Shown here in pieces: positions 9,377 through 31,182 of a DNA stretch of 64,000 nucleotides. The notes beneath the pieces were generated by a model, which saw only the letters and a program-made list of their open reading frames with translations, was not told where the DNA came from and made no database searches. The position numbers were made by a program, and so were the translations under genes. This DNA is from Rhizorhabdus phycosphaerae (lineage in GTDB: Bacteria > Pseudomonadota > Alphaproteobacteria > Sphingomonadales > Sphingomonadaceae): assembly GCF_011044255.1 (NCBI RefSeq), contig NZ_CP049107.1, forward strand, positions 1,947,501 through 2,011,500, in the 5' to 3' direction. Numbering within the stretch: the stretch's first letter is position 1; each line of letters opens with the position of its first letter.

Positions 9377-10003
9377 ATGAAGGCGAATTACGGTTTTCTG
9401 CCGCTTTGCGCGGCCTTTCTTGCTGCGCCATGCCTGGCGCAAACGGCTCCGGCGCCGACGCCGCCGATGACGACCGCGCAGGCCGTGGCCGTGCTGGAGA
9501 CACCCGCGCAGGCGAACATCCTGCGCGCGGGGACCGAAATCCCACTGCTGCTGCGCGAGCAATTGACGACCAAGGAGAAGAAGCTGCGCGTGGGCCAGCG
9601 CGTGCAGCTGGAAGTCGGATCGAATGTCAGCGTCAACGGAGTTGTCGTGATCCCGGCCGGAACGCCGGCCGTCGGCGAACTGACCGAGGTCCGCAACAAG
9701 GGCATGTGGGGCAAGTCGGGCTATATCGGCGCCCGCGTTTTGTCGCTGCGCCTGGGGGACCGTCATGTCCGGCTCACCGGAACGTTCGACGACAAGGGCG
9801 TCACCGGAACCGGCGGTGTCGTCGCTGCAGTCGCGCTCATCCCCGTCGCCGGCTTTTTCACCACGGGCACCAGCGCGATGATTCCGCTGGGTGCGGCGGT
9901 GAAGTCCTTCCTTGACGAGGACGTTCCCTTCCGGGCGGCGCCTGCCGGCGCGCAGCCGATCGAGCTTCCTGCGGCGGGTGGCCAGCCGACCCCCAGCCGT
10001 TAA
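9377..10003 (+). CDS. Secreted protein of unknown function
   Basis: 208 residues beginning with a clear Sec signal peptide (MKANYGFLPLCAAFLAAPCLA, cleavage expected near residue 21). The mature part has a beta-rich look: AGTEIPLLLREQLTTKEKKL, GQRVQLEV and VVIPAGTPAVGELTEV, which resembles periplasmic beta-barrel/SH3-like domains but is not a family I can name. A hydrophobic segment follows (GGVVAAVALIPVAGFFTTGTSAMIPLGAAV, about residues 136-165). The start at 9377 is favoured by GAGGGGGAA just upstream and by the signal peptide; the frame runs back to 9311. It stands alone on its strand. Confidence 0.7.
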   Translation: MKANYGFLPLCAAFLAAPCLAQTAPAPTPPMTTAQAVAVLETPAQANILRAGTEIPLLLREQLTTKEKKLRVGQRVQLEVGSNVSVNGVVVIPAGTPAVGELTEVRNKGMWGKSGYIGARVLSLRLGDRHVRLTGTFDDKGVTGTGGVVAAVALIPVAGFFTTGTSAMIPLGAAVKSFLDEDVPFRAAPAGAQPIELPAAGGQPTPSR

Positions 10004-10010
10004 GATGTAC

Positions 10011-10043
10011 GTGGTGGCGGCACGCTGCGCGGACCGCCACCAC
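10011..10043. terminator. Stem-loop between convergent genes
   Basis: GTGGTGGCGG (10011-10020) pairs perfectly with CCGCCACCAC (10034-10043) around a 13-nt loop, 8 bp after the stop of the secreted protein gene and between convergent genes. There is no T-run on either side, so it is a strong hairpin but not a standard intrinsic terminator. Confidence 0.4.
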
Positions 10044-10114
10044 CCAGAAACAAGAAGACGCTGCGAGACGGTTCAACCACCGCAGACTTTGCCAGCGTCT
10101 TTGAGCCGTCCCCC

Positions 10115-10951
10115 TCACACCGTCGGAATCGTCCCCCCGTCGATCACAAATTCGGCGCCGGTGATCGCGGCTGCGCGGTCGGAGGCCAGAAAGGCGATCA
10201 GGCTGGCGACCTCATCGGGGCGGGACGGGCGGCCGAGCGGTATGCCGCCGAGCGACGCCATGATCCGGCGCCGGCCGTCTTCGATATCCTCTCCATGCTC
10301 CGCAGCGACCCGGCGGGCGAGTTCAACCGAGGCCTCTGTCTCGATCCAGCCGGGGGCGACGCGCAACACGCGGACGCCGGCAGGCGCGACTTCCTTGGAA
10401 AGGCTCTTGCTATAGGCCGATAGCGCCGCTTTCGCGGCGGCATAGCCGGTCGTCGCCTCGGGTAGCGGCAGCCTGCTCTGGATCGAGCTGACGTGGATCA
10501 CGACGCCGTCGCGCCGCGCCACCATGTCGGGCACCAGCGCGCGATCGAGCCTGACCGCCGCCATGAGATTCAGATCCAGTTCTTGTTGCCAGATCGCATC
10601 GGACAAGGCCGCAAAACCGCCTGCGGGAGCGGACGAACCGCCGAGCATATGGACGAGGATGTCGACACCACCCAGCCGCTCGCGCACCGCATCGGCGAGA
10701 AGCGTACAGCCCTCAGCCGTGGACAGATCTGCGGTCACCTGCATGTCCGCCGGCAGGTCGGGAGATGGCGCGCGCGCCGCTGTCAGGACCTGCGCCCCCA
10801 GCCTGCGCAACAGCGCGACCGTCGCCGCCCCGGCCCCGCGCGTGCCCGAGGTGACGAGCGCGCGCCTGCCGGCAAGGGTCAGAAAAGGCTCGTCCTGCCG
10901 ATCCGAAGCGTCGGCGGCGCCGGGCGGAAGAAGCGGGGGCCGCGCGGTCAT
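10115..10951 (-). CDS. Short-chain dehydrogenase/reductase
   Basis: 278 residues with a Rossmann fold. The cofactor motif is TSGTRGAG (34-41), a variant of TGxxxGxG. Ser155/156 and Tyr170-Lys174 (YAAAK) form the catalytic set, and the C-terminus ends [13 protein letters not shown] as in classical SDRs. It would oxidise or reduce an unknown alcohol/ketone with NAD(P). Its start overlaps the end of the upstream NTF2-like gene by 4 bp, so the two are co-translated. The pair is divergent from a LysR regulator, its probable controller. Confidence 0.88.
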   Translation of the reverse strand: MTARPPLLPPGAADASDRQDEPFLTLAGRRALVTSGTRGAGAATVALLRRLGAQVLTAARAPSPDLPADMQVTADLSTAEGCTLLADAVRERLGGVDILVHMLGGSSAPAGGFAALSDAIWQQELDLNLMAAVRLDRALVPDMVARRDGVVIHVSSIQSRLPLPEATTGYAAAKAALSAYSKSLSKEVAPAGVRVLRVAPGWIETEASVELARRVAAEHGEDIEDGRRRIMASLGGIPLGRPSRPDEVASLIAFLASDRAAAITGAEFVIDGGTIPTV

Positions 10952-11307
10952 GGACGGATCTCCAGCGCCGCGATGCGGTCTCCGACGAGCCGGAAGATAT
11001 AGCGCAGGTCGACCGGGCTGCCGGGGAAATCGCCGACGAGGTGGCTCGTGACAATGATACGACCATCCTCTTCGGAAATGGCGAAGGGCGTGGAGGTGTA
11101 GCGGTAAGCGCGAGATGCGCCCGCCTTCCAGGCCAGGATCTCATCGATACCGACATGGTCGCGTCCTTCATCGCGGACGACGGCGTCGGCGACAAAGCAG
11201 TTCGCGAGCGCATCGATGTCGCCGTCGCGATCGGCCGCGAAATAATCATGGATCACCGACGGCAGGTCGGGTCCGCTGCTGACAGGCTGGGAATCGGTGG
11301 CATTCAT
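10948..11307 (-). CDS. NTF2-like / SnoaL-like protein
   Basis: 119 residues with the NTF2-like cone fold pattern: [30 protein letters not shown] near the start, then AWKAG and a beta-rich C-terminus ending ALEIRP. Family members are small-molecule binding proteins or enzymes such as isomerases and cyclases; the substrate cannot be read. It is the first gene of a two-gene unit with the SDR (4-bp overlap), facing a LysR regulator across 115 bp. Confidence 0.75.
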   Translation of the reverse strand: MNATDSQPVSSGPDLPSVIHDYFAADRDGDIDALANCFVADAVVRDEGRDHVGIDEILAWKAGASRAYRYTSTPFAISEEDGRIIVTSHLVGDFPGSPVDLRYIFRLVGDRIAALEIRP

Positions 11308-11368
11308 GGTCGTCCTCCTTCGAGCGCCGGCAGCCGCCGGTCATGCATCCCAGATAGGGCTGGACGAC

Positions 11369-11418
11369 CGTCCCGATAATAGCGACATATTGGGACGTAC
11401 TATTTCATAAATCGGGAC
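11369..11418. promoter_or_regulatory. Inverted repeat operator candidate for the LysR regulator
   Basis: Between the divergent NTF2-like and LysR genes lies CGTCCC (11369-11374) facing GGGACG (11392-11397), with an extra CGGGAC half-site at 11413-11418, 4 bp before the LysR start. LysR proteins bind interrupted palindromes in exactly this position, controlling both their own gene and the divergent target. The role is inferred. Confidence 0.5.
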
Positions 11419-11422
11419 AATC

Positions 11423-12328
11423 ATGCGCCACAGCCTGACCGATCTGGATGCAGTAATCGCGGTCGCCCGGCATCGATCCTTTCGCGCGGCGGCGGTCGAG
11501 CTCGACCTGTCGGCCACCGCGCTGAGCTACGGCATCGCCCGGATCGAAGGTGAGCTGGGTGTCAGGCTGTTCAACCGGACGACGCGCAGCGTGTCGCCCA
11601 CCGATGCCGGGCGGCATTTCGTCGAGCAGGTCGCGCCGGCCCTGCGCGACATCCATGGGGCGATGGAAATGGCCCGGTCGCAGCAGAGCGTGCCGTCGGG
11701 CATGCTGCGCATCAACGCCTTCGCGACCGCCGCGCGGGAGATCGTGACGACGCTGATCCTGCCCTTCCTCGCGCGTCACCCGCAGGTCCACATCGACCTC
11801 GTAACCGAGGGCCGGCTGGTCGATATCGTCGCCGATGGATTCGACCTGGGCGTGCGGAGCGCCGACCTGGTGCCGAGCGACATGATCGCGGTACCCCTGG
11901 GGCCGCCGCGCAGCCATGCGGTCGTCGCAGCCCCCGCCTATTTCGCGCGCCATGCCCCGCCCCGCGTGCCGACCGATCTGGCCGCCAATCGCTGTATCCG
12001 CGTCCGCCTGCCCAATGGGACGCTGTTCCGCTGGCCGTTCGAGAAGGACGGCCAGACGGTACAGATCGACGTGGAAGGACCGATCACGCTGGACGAAGCG
12101 AGCCTCGCGCGGGCGGCGGTTCTGGACGGCATCGGGATAGGCTTCTTCATGGAAGCCGATGTGCGCGACGACCTCGCTGCGGGGCGGCTGGTTCGCGTGC
12201 TGGAGGACTGGACACCAGCCGGGGCGCCGCTGTCGCTTTACTACCCGGGCCGGAAGAACCCCTCGGCGGCGTTCAGGGCCTTCGTCGACCTCGCCCGCGC
12301 GCAGGCGACAGCGCGACGGCGAGGCTGA
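11423..12328 (+). CDS. LysR-family transcriptional regulator
   Basis: 301 residues. The N-terminal winged helix-turn-helix is typical ([29 protein letters not shown], then [18 protein letters not shown] up to about residue 58). The effector-binding domain follows from about residue 90 ([28 protein letters not shown]), resembling the PA0477/DmlR-type subgroup. It is divergent from the NTF2-like/SDR pair with a palindromic site between them, so it probably controls that pair in response to an unknown small molecule. Confidence 0.9.
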   Translation: MRHSLTDLDAVIAVARHRSFRAAAVELDLSATALSYGIARIEGELGVRLFNRTTRSVSPTDAGRHFVEQVAPALRDIHGAMEMARSQQSVPSGMLRINAFATAAREIVTTLILPFLARHPQVHIDLVTEGRLVDIVADGFDLGVRSADLVPSDMIAVPLGPPRSHAVVAAPAYFARHAPPRVPTDLAANRCIRVRLPNGTLFRWPFEKDGQTVQIDVEGPITLDEASLARAAVLDGIGIGFFMEADVRDDLAAGRLVRVLEDWTPAGAPLSLYYPGRKNPSAAFRAFVDLARAQATARRRG

Positions 12329-12345
12329 CGCTTCGCCGCCTCCCC

Positions 12346-14223
<1,878 letters not shown>

Positions 14224-14381
14224 CGCGCGCCGATAGAGGATTTTGCAGCGCGGCGAAACCGCGTGTTGCGTGACGGTTCCGCGCCGATTTGCGCCGGATC
14301 AAATCGCCATCGACGCTTGAAGCCATAAGCCTGCTGCACCAATAGTCCCGGCCTACGATTCGAAGAACAGCGAGAGGGCGC

Positions 14382-16319
<1,938 letters not shown>

Positions 16320-16375
16320 TCCCTTGTCCGGCGGGTGCGGCGTCTTGCCGCGCCCCCGGACCGGGAGAGACGCGC

Positions 16376-16903
16376 ATGACCGATGCCCTGCTCCGTTACG
16401 ACGCCGTTGCCCGCAGCCTGCACTGGACGATCGGTGCGCTGATCATCATCAACCTCATCCTGGGTATCGGCCATGATCCGCTGGGCGAGATCCTGCCGGC
16501 GATCCCGATCCACAAGGCGATCGGCATGACCGTGCTGGCGCTCAGCTTCGCGCGGCTCGGCTGGCGCCTGACTCACCCCGCCCCGCCCTTCCCTGCACAT
16601 ATGGCGCGATGGGAAAAGGCCGCCGCGCAGACGACGCACTGGACCTTCTACGGCCTGATGATCGCGCTGCCGATGACCGGCTGGATCTTCAGTTCGGCGG
16701 GCAAATATCCGATCAGTTGGTTCGGCCTGTTCGAGATCCCCAAGCTGGCGGTCGAGAAGGGTTCGGCGCTCGCGGGCGTGACGCATGAGGCGCACGAAAT
16801 CCTCGGCTATGCCTGGGTCGCGCTGCTGCTGATCCACGTCGCCGCGGCGCTGCGCCACCATTTCGTGGTGAAGGACGGGATGATGGCGCGGATGTGGGGC
16901 TGA
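16376..16903 (+). CDS. Cytochrome b561 (superoxide oxidase type)
   Basis: 175 residues and four predicted membrane helices. Candidate haem-ligand histidines are His16 (RSLHWTIG), the His of PIHKAIG, the His of THEAHEILGY and the His in LLIHVAAALRHH. The family (CybB/b561) carries two b haems in the inner membrane and passes electrons between quinone and periplasmic acceptors; some members oxidise superoxide. It follows acs by 56 bp and precedes the GST by 19 bp, so co-transcription is likely. Confidence 0.9.
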   Translation: MTDALLRYDAVARSLHWTIGALIIINLILGIGHDPLGEILPAIPIHKAIGMTVLALSFARLGWRLTHPAPPFPAHMARWEKAAAQTTHWTFYGLMIALPMTGWIFSSAGKYPISWFGLFEIPKLAVEKGSALAGVTHEAHEILGYAWVALLLIHVAAALRHHFVVKDGMMARMWG

Positions 16904-16922
16904 CGGCCAAGGAGCCCGCGCG

Positions 16923-17564
16923 ATGGCAGATCTGACGATCTGGACGCTCGACTGGGTGCCGGAAGGGCCGCGTGGCTTTGTCCGCGACCTGCGGCTGCGC
17001 TGGGCCTGCGAGGAAGCGGGATTGGCCTACAGCGTGCGCACCGTCCCGTTCGAGGAGCGCGCGACCAATCATCTCGATCGGCAGCCCTTCGGGCAGGTGC
17101 CCTTTCTCGACGATGGCGAGTTGCGCCTGTTCGAGAGCGGCGCCTGCCTGATCCACCTCGCACGCAAGAGCGAGGTGCTGATGCCTCGCGATGCAGCCGG
17201 CGAGTCCGGGACGCTGCAATGGGTCATCGCGGCGCTCAACTCGATCGAGATGGTGACCGTGCCTTGGTGGTTCCTCGGCCTGTCGGGACCGGGCGACAAT
17301 CCGCTGGACGGCTGGGCGGCCGGCCGGCTGGACGCCATGGAATCCATCTTGAAGGAGCGCGACTGGCTCGCCGCCGATCGGTTCACAGCAGCCGACCTGC
17401 TGATGGCCGACATATTGCGCGTTCCCAAGGTTCGCGCGCATGGCAACCGGCCGGCGACCGAAGCCTATATCGCCCGCGTCACAGAACGTCCGGCGTTCCG
17501 GAAGGCCCATGCGGATCAGATGGCTTTGTATACTGCAGCGGATGCCGCGCGGGCCAGCCGCTGA
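16923..17564 (+). CDS. Glutathione S-transferase family protein
   Basis: 213 residues. The N-terminal thioredoxin-like domain has the family shape (YSVRTVPFEERA, then QPFGQVPFLDDGELRLFESGACLIHLA, about residues 37-82), and the helical C-terminal domain has AADRFTAADLLMADILR. No obvious N-terminal catalytic Tyr or Cys in the usual position is seen, only a Thr-Ile-Trp-Thr start, so the catalytic type is uncertain. It follows the cytochrome gene by 19 bp. Confidence 0.85.
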   Translation: MADLTIWTLDWVPEGPRGFVRDLRLRWACEEAGLAYSVRTVPFEERATNHLDRQPFGQVPFLDDGELRLFESGACLIHLARKSEVLMPRDAAGESGTLQWVIAALNSIEMVTVPWWFLGLSGPGDNPLDGWAAGRLDAMESILKERDWLAADRFTAADLLMADILRVPKVRAHGNRPATEAYIARVTERPAFRKAHADQMALYTAADAARASR

Positions 17565-17865
17565 ATCCCCTCCCCACAGGACTCGACAAGCCCGCACCGA
17601 TGCTCTAAGGGCCGCGCCTTCACGTTCCCGTCGGGTCTCGGCCTGCCGGGGATTGTACCGTCCGAGACAGCAGGTGCGGGGAATATGCCCCGCTTAATGT
17701 CCTGCCTAGACGGGGAAAAGTTTACCGGCCTCGTGCCGGGTCTGCCCAGCGCTCCTGCGCTCGGCCAGGCGACCGACCCCTCGGACGGGTCATGGAACGG
17801 CGTATCGGTTCCTTGACTCAGGGCCCCGGCGGATGTGCTGCCGGGGTGGTTCTAAGGAGTAAGGC
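17565..17865 (+). promoter_or_regulatory. Leader/promoter region of rplJL (about 300 bp without a gene)
   Basis: This stretch separates the GST gene from rplJ. It holds the L10 leader RNA (17658-17713), listed separately, and further GC-rich inverted repeats (for example CCCCGGCGG... near 17822-17846) shortly before the AAGGAG ribosome-binding site of rplJ. I see no open frame that looks coding. The promoter for rplJL probably lies in its first 90 bp. Confidence 0.6.
17658..17713 (+). ncRNA. L10 (rplJ) leader RNA, autoregulatory
   Basis: An RNA fold is readable: outer stem CCGTC (17658-17662) with GACGG (17709-17713), middle stem GCAGG (17670-17674) with CCTGC (17701-17705), and a hairpin GCGGGG/CCCCGC. 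The asymmetric loop CTTAATGT followed by CCTGCCTAGACGG closely matches the conserved kink-turn core of the ribosomal L10 leader as I recall it from E. coli (CTTAATCCCTGCGTAGACGG). In that system the L10(L12)4 complex binds the leader and represses rplJL translation. It ends 152 bp before the rplJ ATG. Confidence 0.8.
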
Positions 17866-18381
17866 ATGGATCGAGCTCAAAAAGCCGAGCTGGTCGCCGA
17901 ACTGAAGAGCACCTTCGAGGCAACGAGCGTGGTGATCGTCACCCGCAACCTGGGCCTCACCGTCGCGCAGTCCACTGCGCTGCGCACGAAGATGCGTGAA
18001 GTCGGTGCCAGCTACAAGGTATCGAAGAACAAGCTCGCCCGCATTGCCGTCGAGGGCACGACCTACGAGACGATCCACGATCTGCTCGTCGGCCCGACCG
18101 CGCTCAGCACCTCCGCCGATCCCGTGGCCCCCGCAAAGGTGGTCGTGGAGTTCGCGAAGACCAACGACAAGTTGGAAATCGTCGGCGGCATGATGGGCGA
18201 GACCGTTCTCGACGTGGCCGGCGTGAAGGCGCTGGCCGAGCTGCCGTCGCTCGACGAACTGCGCGCCAAGATCGTGGGCCTGGTTCAGGCACCCGCGACG
18301 AAGGTGGTTCAGATCGTCCAGGCCCCGGCCGGCCAGCTGGCCCGGGTGTTCGGCGCTTATGCGGCGAAAGAAGACGCCTGA
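17866..18381 (+). CDS. rplJ: 50S ribosomal protein L10
   Basis: 171 residues. L10 anchors the L7/L12 stalk to 23S rRNA. The sequence opens MDRAQKAELVAELKSTFE and contains VSKNKLARIA and the C-terminal helix region rich in Ala that binds L7/L12 dimers. AAGGAG lies 6 bp before the ATG. The gene lies behind a recognisable L10 leader and 60 bp before rplL. The upstream rplKA genes are not in this window; the preceding gene is a GST, so rplJL appears detached from rplKA. Confidence 0.98.
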   Translation: MDRAQKAELVAELKSTFEATSVVIVTRNLGLTVAQSTALRTKMREVGASYKVSKNKLARIAVEGTTYETIHDLLVGPTALSTSADPVAPAKVVVEFAKTNDKLEIVGGMMGETVLDVAGVKALAELPSLDELRAKIVGLVQAPATKVVQIVQAPAGQLARVFGAYAAKEDA

Positions 18382-18441
18382 TCTTTCGATATCGACTGAC
18401 TGAAATATTTGGGGCCCGCGCGGCCCGCATGGAGACTTATC

Positions 18442-18816
18442 ATGGCAGACCTGCAGAAGCTTGTTGACGATCTTTCGGCTCTCACCGTTCTCGAGGCCGC
18501 TGAGCTTTCGAAGCTCCTCGAAGAGAAGTGGGGCGTTTCGGCCGCCGCTGCCGTCGCGGTTGCGGCTCCGGCTGGTGGCGCCGCTGCCCCGGCCGCCGAA
18601 GTCAAGGACGAGTTCGACGTGATCCTAACCGGCGACGGTGGCAAGAAGATCAACGTCATCAAGGAAGTCCGCGCCATCACCGGCCTGGGCCTGACCGAAG
18701 CCAAGGCGCTCGTCGAAGGCGCGCCGAAGGCCGTCAAGGAAGGCGTCAACAAGGACGAGGCCGAGAAGATCAAGAAGCAGCTCGAGGAAGCCGGCGCGAC
18801 CGTCGAACTCAAGTAA
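18442..18816 (+). CDS. rplL: 50S ribosomal protein L7/L12
   Basis: 124 residues. The N-terminal dimerisation domain ([31 protein letters not shown]), the Ala-rich hinge (about 35-52) and the conserved C-terminal domain ([37 protein letters not shown]) are all present. It recruits translation factors to the ribosome. The frame extends upstream to 18409, but Met at 18442 (MADLQ) is the family start. A strong intrinsic terminator follows, so rplJL form a closed unit separate from rpoBC. Confidence 0.98.
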   Translation: MADLQKLVDDLSALTVLEAAELSKLLEEKWGVSAAAAVAVAAPAGGAAAPAAEVKDEFDVILTGDGGKKINVIKEVRAITGLGLTEAKALVEGAPKAVKEGVNKDEAEKIKKQLEEAGATVELK

Positions 18817-18852
18817 GCTTCTTTCCGTCCACCGGACGGATCGATCCTACAG

Positions 18853-18889
18853 GAAGGGCGGCCCCCGATCGGAGGCCGCCCTTCTTTTT
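18853..18889 (+). terminator. Rho-independent terminator of rplJL
   Basis: GAAGGGCGGC pairs with GCCGCCCTTC across a short loop, followed by TTTTT. It closes the ribosomal unit before the convergent catalase gene. Confidence 0.9.
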
Positions 18890-18910
18890 GCCTTCTCTAC
18901 GCGCCTATAA

Positions 18911-20983
18911 TCAGGCCAGCATGCGCAGCTTCGGCTCACGCTCGTAGAAGCGTGCGCGTGCCGCAGCGACGAATTCGTCGCCGAGCCCGGTGACGCCCTC
19001 GTCGGCTTCGACCCCGGCCTTGTCGAGCAGCGGCTTCGCCGCGTCGCTCGCGCCGATCGCCTTGAGGTGACCGAAGGCGTCCATCACGAACTGCACCGCT
19101 GCAGCCTCCTTGACCAGCACCTTGCAGCCCTCGTCCGACAGGATGACGGCGACCGCGTCGAACAGCTGGCTCGGCGTTCCGGCAAGCTGCCCGTCGGCTT
19201 TGCGCTTGCTGCCGTCCGCCAGCGTCGCGCCGCCGACCTTCGGCGAGACGAGCACGGCCTTGCCCTTCTCGGCCTCGACCGCCTCGACGACCGCCTCGAT
19301 CTCGGCCCCGTCGCTACCATCCGCATAGAGAATGCCGACCACGCGCCCCTCCAGCGTCGCCTTCATATTCTTGTGAATCGACAGAGCGTCCGACGGCGGC
19401 ATATCGACAGGCTCGCGCGCCGCCTGCGCTTTCTTCGGCAATTCGATGCCTAGCCCGTCGGCGACGCGCTGCGCCAGATCCTCGTCGACGTTGCGCAGAT
19501 TGGCGACCATGCGCGGCGGCACCTGATCGAGCAGACCGACCTTCGACAGCTCGAACACGAAGGACGAGGCGATATGCGCCTGCTCGCTCTCGGTCTGCGA
19601 CCGGTAGAAGAGGCGCGCCTGGCTATAATGGTCGGCGAACAGCTCAGCGCGGATGCGCAGCTTCTCGCCCTGCTCCTCCGGGCCGGTCCGCGCATCGACG
19701 GTAACGAAGCCGCGCTCGGCGCTCTCGCGCGGGCCGCCCTCCTCGCCATGCGCGGCGAGGCTGTTCGGCTCGTAATTGGCGCGCCCCTTCGGCACCATCG
19801 TCTGCATCTTCCCGTCGCGCTGGAAATTGCCGAACGGGCAGCGCGGCGCGTTGACCGGGATCTGGTGGAAATTGGTCGTCCCGAGCCGCGAGTTCTGCGT
19901 GTCGAGATAGCTGAACAGCCGCCCCTGGAGCAGCGGATCGTTGGAGAAGTCGATCCCCGGCACGACGTTGGATGGCAGGAAGGCGACCTGCTCGGTCTCC
20001 GCGAAGAAATTGTCCACATTGCGGTTCAGCGTCAGCGTGCCGATCAGCCGCACGGGGACATCTTCCTCGGGAATCAGCTTGGTCGCGTCGAGCACGTCAT
20101 AGGGCTGCGCTTCGGCGAAAGCCTCGTCGAACACCTGAATGCCGAGATCCCATTGCGGGAAGGCACCGGTGTCGATCGATTCCCACAGGTCGCGGCGCTG
20201 GAAATCATTGTCCGCCGCCTGCAGCTTCAACGCCTCGTCCCAGATGGTCGACTGGAGGCCCAGGCGCGGCTTCCAGTGGAACTTGACGAAGCTCGCCTTG
20301 CCCTCGGCGTTGACCAGCTTGAACGTGTGGACGCCGAAGCCCTCCATCGTGCGGAAGGAGCGCGGCAGGGTGCGGTCGGACATTGCCCACATCAGCATAT
20401 GGGTCGTCTCGGGCATCAGGCTCGCCCAGTCCCAGAAAGTGTCGTGCGCGCTGCCGGCCTGTGGATAGGCGCGGTCGGCCTCCATCTTCACCGCATGGAC
20501 CAGATCGGGGAATTTGATCGCGTCCTGGATGAAGAAGACCGGGATATTGTTGCCGACCAGATCCCAATTGCCCTCGCGGGTGTAGAATTTGACCGCAAAG
20601 CCGCGCACGTCGCGCGGCGTGTCGACCGAACCCGCGCCACCTGCGACGGTGGAGAAGCGGACGAACACCTCGGTCTGCTCCCCCTTGGTGAAGACCGCCG
20701 CCTTGCTGAGGTCGGAAATGTCGGCGGTCGCCTCGAACACGCCATGCGCGCCCGATCCGCGCGCGTGGACGATGCGCTCGGGAATCCGCTCATGATCGAA
20801 ATGGAAGATCTTCTCGCGCAGCACGAAGTCCTCGAGCAGCGTCGGCCCGCGCGCGCCCGACTTCAGGCTGTTCTGATTGTCGCTGACCGGCACGCCATGG
20901 TTGGTCGTCAGCACCGCGCCTTCGCCGGTCGCCTGCTGGTGGGTCTCGCCGCCGTTGCCGGTGGTTGTCTTCATGTCGCTCAT
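18911..20983 (-). CDS. katE: Large-subunit catalase (HPII/KatE type)
   Basis: 690 residues, a clade 2 monofunctional catalase with the extra C-terminal flavodoxin/DJ-1-like domain (from about residue 540). Active-site residues are visible: distal His73 ([12 protein letters not shown]), Asn146 (VGNNIPVFF) and the proximal haem ligand Tyr359 ([12 protein letters not shown]). It destroys hydrogen peroxide. The frame runs to 21043, but ATG 20983 (MSDMKTTTG) has AGGA upstream. It lies on the opposite strand between rplL and rpoB, an unusual break in that usually tight gene block. Confidence 0.96.
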   Translation of the reverse strand: MSDMKTTTGNGGETHQQATGEGAVLTTNHGVPVSDNQNSLKSGARGPTLLEDFVLREKIFHFDHERIPERIVHARGSGAHGVFEATADISDLSKAAVFTKGEQTEVFVRFSTVAGGAGSVDTPRDVRGFAVKFYTREGNWDLVGNNIPVFFIQDAIKFPDLVHAVKMEADRAYPQAGSAHDTFWDWASLMPETTHMLMWAMSDRTLPRSFRTMEGFGVHTFKLVNAEGKASFVKFHWKPRLGLQSTIWDEALKLQAADNDFQRRDLWESIDTGAFPQWDLGIQVFDEAFAEAQPYDVLDATKLIPEEDVPVRLIGTLTLNRNVDNFFAETEQVAFLPSNVVPGIDFSNDPLLQGRLFSYLDTQNSRLGTTNFHQIPVNAPRCPFGNFQRDGKMQTMVPKGRANYEPNSLAAHGEEGGPRESAERGFVTVDARTGPEEQGEKLRIRAELFADHYSQARLFYRSQTESEQAHIASSFVFELSKVGLLDQVPPRMVANLRNVDEDLAQRVADGLGIELPKKAQAAREPVDMPPSDALSIHKNMKATLEGRVVGILYADGSDGAEIEAVVEAVEAEKGKAVLVSPKVGGATLADGSKRKADGQLAGTPSQLFDAVAVILSDEGCKVLVKEAAAVQFVMDAFGHLKAIGASDAAKPLLDKAGVEADEGVTGLGDEFVAAARARFYEREPKLRMLA

Positions 20984-21088
20984 GGGGGTCCTCGCTCTGC
21001 GCTGTCTTGAAGACCCAACGAAGCCGCGAGCGAAAAGACCCATGGGGACGGGCGGGAAGAGCGAAAGCGACGGCGGACCGCCCCCCGG

Positions 21089-22078
21089 TTATTTCCCCGT
21101 GGTCATCACCCGCATGGGCTTGCCCGCGCCGCCGCTGCGCAGCGTGTCGGGGGTGACGACGACGGTGGTGCCGACCGTCACGACCGCCGCCATCGCCTTC
21201 TGGATGCCGCCGGGCACGGTCAGCCGGGCGCGCTCGTCGGGGGTGACCTCGACCGGGGCCTCCAGCGTCTCGCCCGGCATGGGGAGCTTCATCCAGCGAT
21301 AGACCGCCCCGTCGATCGCGCCGAGCGTATAGGCGGTGGTGCCGGTGACGCTGCCCGCGATCTTTACCGGGGCCGAGCCGATCGGCACCCCGTTGCGCAG
21401 CACCAGCATCCGCCGGTCGGCCGCGCTGATCACGATCGACACCGGCCCTGTCGTGGCGCGCTCGGGCTGCCACAGCGTGCCGCCGAACAGATCGGGCTCG
21501 GCCCGGCCCGGATCGGCGGACAGGATCGACGGCGTCGGCGCGAAGCGCGGCACCTCGGCATCGGCGGTGACGATCACGGTCAGGCCGAGCTTGGTCACCT
21601 CGTACAGCTTCTGCGCGAATCCCAGCGGCAGACGGACGCAGCCATGCGAGGCCGGATAGCCGGGCAGGTTGCCCGCATGCATCGCGATCCCGTCCCAGGT
21701 CAGCCGCTGCATATAGGGCATCGGCGCGTCGTTATAGAGGTTCGACTTGTGGTCGACCTTCTTCTGCAACACGGTGAAGACCCCGGTGGGCGTCTCATGC
21801 CCCTTCTTGCCGGTGGAGACGGTCGAGATGCCGATCGGCACCCCGTTGCGATAGGCATAGGCCCGCTGCCGGGCGATGCTGACCACGATCACGACCGGCC
21901 CCTCGGGTGCCACCTGCGGCGCCCACAGATATTGCCCAGGCTTCATCGCCTCGACCGTCTGGTGAACGGTGGCGTCCTGCAGCGAGGGCGGCGGCGCCTT
22001 GACCGGCGCGGGCGCGGCCAGTGCGGGCAAGGCGACGAGCGCGGCCAGCGAAGCTGCGGCGAAAAGACTTCTCGGCAT
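21089..22078 (-). CDS. L,D-transpeptidase (YkuD domain)
   Basis: About 329 residues. A signal peptide (MPRSLFAAASLAALVALPALA) is followed by the YkuD catalytic domain with HAGNLPGYPASHGCVRLP; the nucleophile is Cys147 in SHGCVR. Such enzymes make 3-3 crosslinks in peptidoglycan or attach proteins to it. The C-terminal half (about 200-329) contains a second, weaker repeat of the same fold (GPVSIVISAADRRMLVLRNGVPIGSAPV) without a catalytic Cys. A TTG start at 22117 is possible, but ATG 22078 has GGGGGATGG before it. It is divergent from rpoB. Confidence 0.92.
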   Translation of the reverse strand: MPRSLFAAASLAALVALPALAAPAPVKAPPPSLQDATVHQTVEAMKPGQYLWAPQVAPEGPVVIVVSIARQRAYAYRNGVPIGISTVSTGKKGHETPTGVFTVLQKKVDHKSNLYNDAPMPYMQRLTWDGIAMHAGNLPGYPASHGCVRLPLGFAQKLYEVTKLGLTVIVTADAEVPRFAPTPSILSADPGRAEPDLFGGTLWQPERATTGPVSIVISAADRRMLVLRNGVPIGSAPVKIAGSVTGTTAYTLGAIDGAVYRWMKLPMPGETLEAPVEVTPDERARLTVPGGIQKAMAAVVTVGTTVVVTPDTLRSGGAGKPMRVMTTGK

Positions 22079-22471
22079 CCATCCCCCTGTCAGGCGCCCG
22101 GCGCGGGCGTTGGACAAGATATAGTCGGCGCAGCCGCGGGGTTAAAGGTGAACGCGAAGCGCTCCCCCGCTCGATCTCCTCACCCCCTCCCCCTTCCCAA
22201 AGGGGCGCACTGCGACTATATGGCGCTCCTCATCACATCGGCATTTGCCTGGCGCTGACAGCGCGGGTGCCGCCCTTGGCCCTCCGGGACACGGATCGAA
22301 TGGCGATCGATCCGCGACGAATTGGAGACGGTTTTCCAAGGGTTTTCAGAACGCTGGCAGTGCGGTTCCGATCAGCCCGGACCCGCACTTTTCGTCGTGG
22401 GGTGCCCCCTGCGAATCGGGCTGCGGACCGCTGAAAGGCGGACAATTTTTGTGACGCGAGGAAAGATACGC
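22079..22471. promoter_or_regulatory. Divergent intergenic region between the L,D-transpeptidase and rpoB
   Basis: About 390 bp without a convincing gene. It must hold the rpoBC promoter and that of the transpeptidase gene. A C-rich stretch near 22180-22206 (CTCACCCCCTCCCCC...) resembles the arm of the palindromic intergenic element found at 60.4 kb, perhaps a remnant. GAGGAAAGATACGC precedes the rpoB ATG. I do not see a clear attenuator. Confidence 0.5.
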
Positions 22472-26836
<4,365 letters not shown>

Positions 26837-26910
26837 CGGCAGCGGCGCCGGTCCAGGCCGGCGCCCGCCTCTCCCGCCCCGAAAGATCGACCCTCCAGAG
26901 GGACTGAAAC

Positions 26911-31182
<4,272 letters not shown>

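Noticed and set aside
10011-10043. Strong hairpin as a classical intrinsic terminator
   Set aside because: The stem is perfect but no T-run follows on either strand; kept only as a low-confidence stem-loop.
22180-22206. C-rich stretch as another full palindromic element
   Set aside because: Only one arm is visible; at most a remnant.
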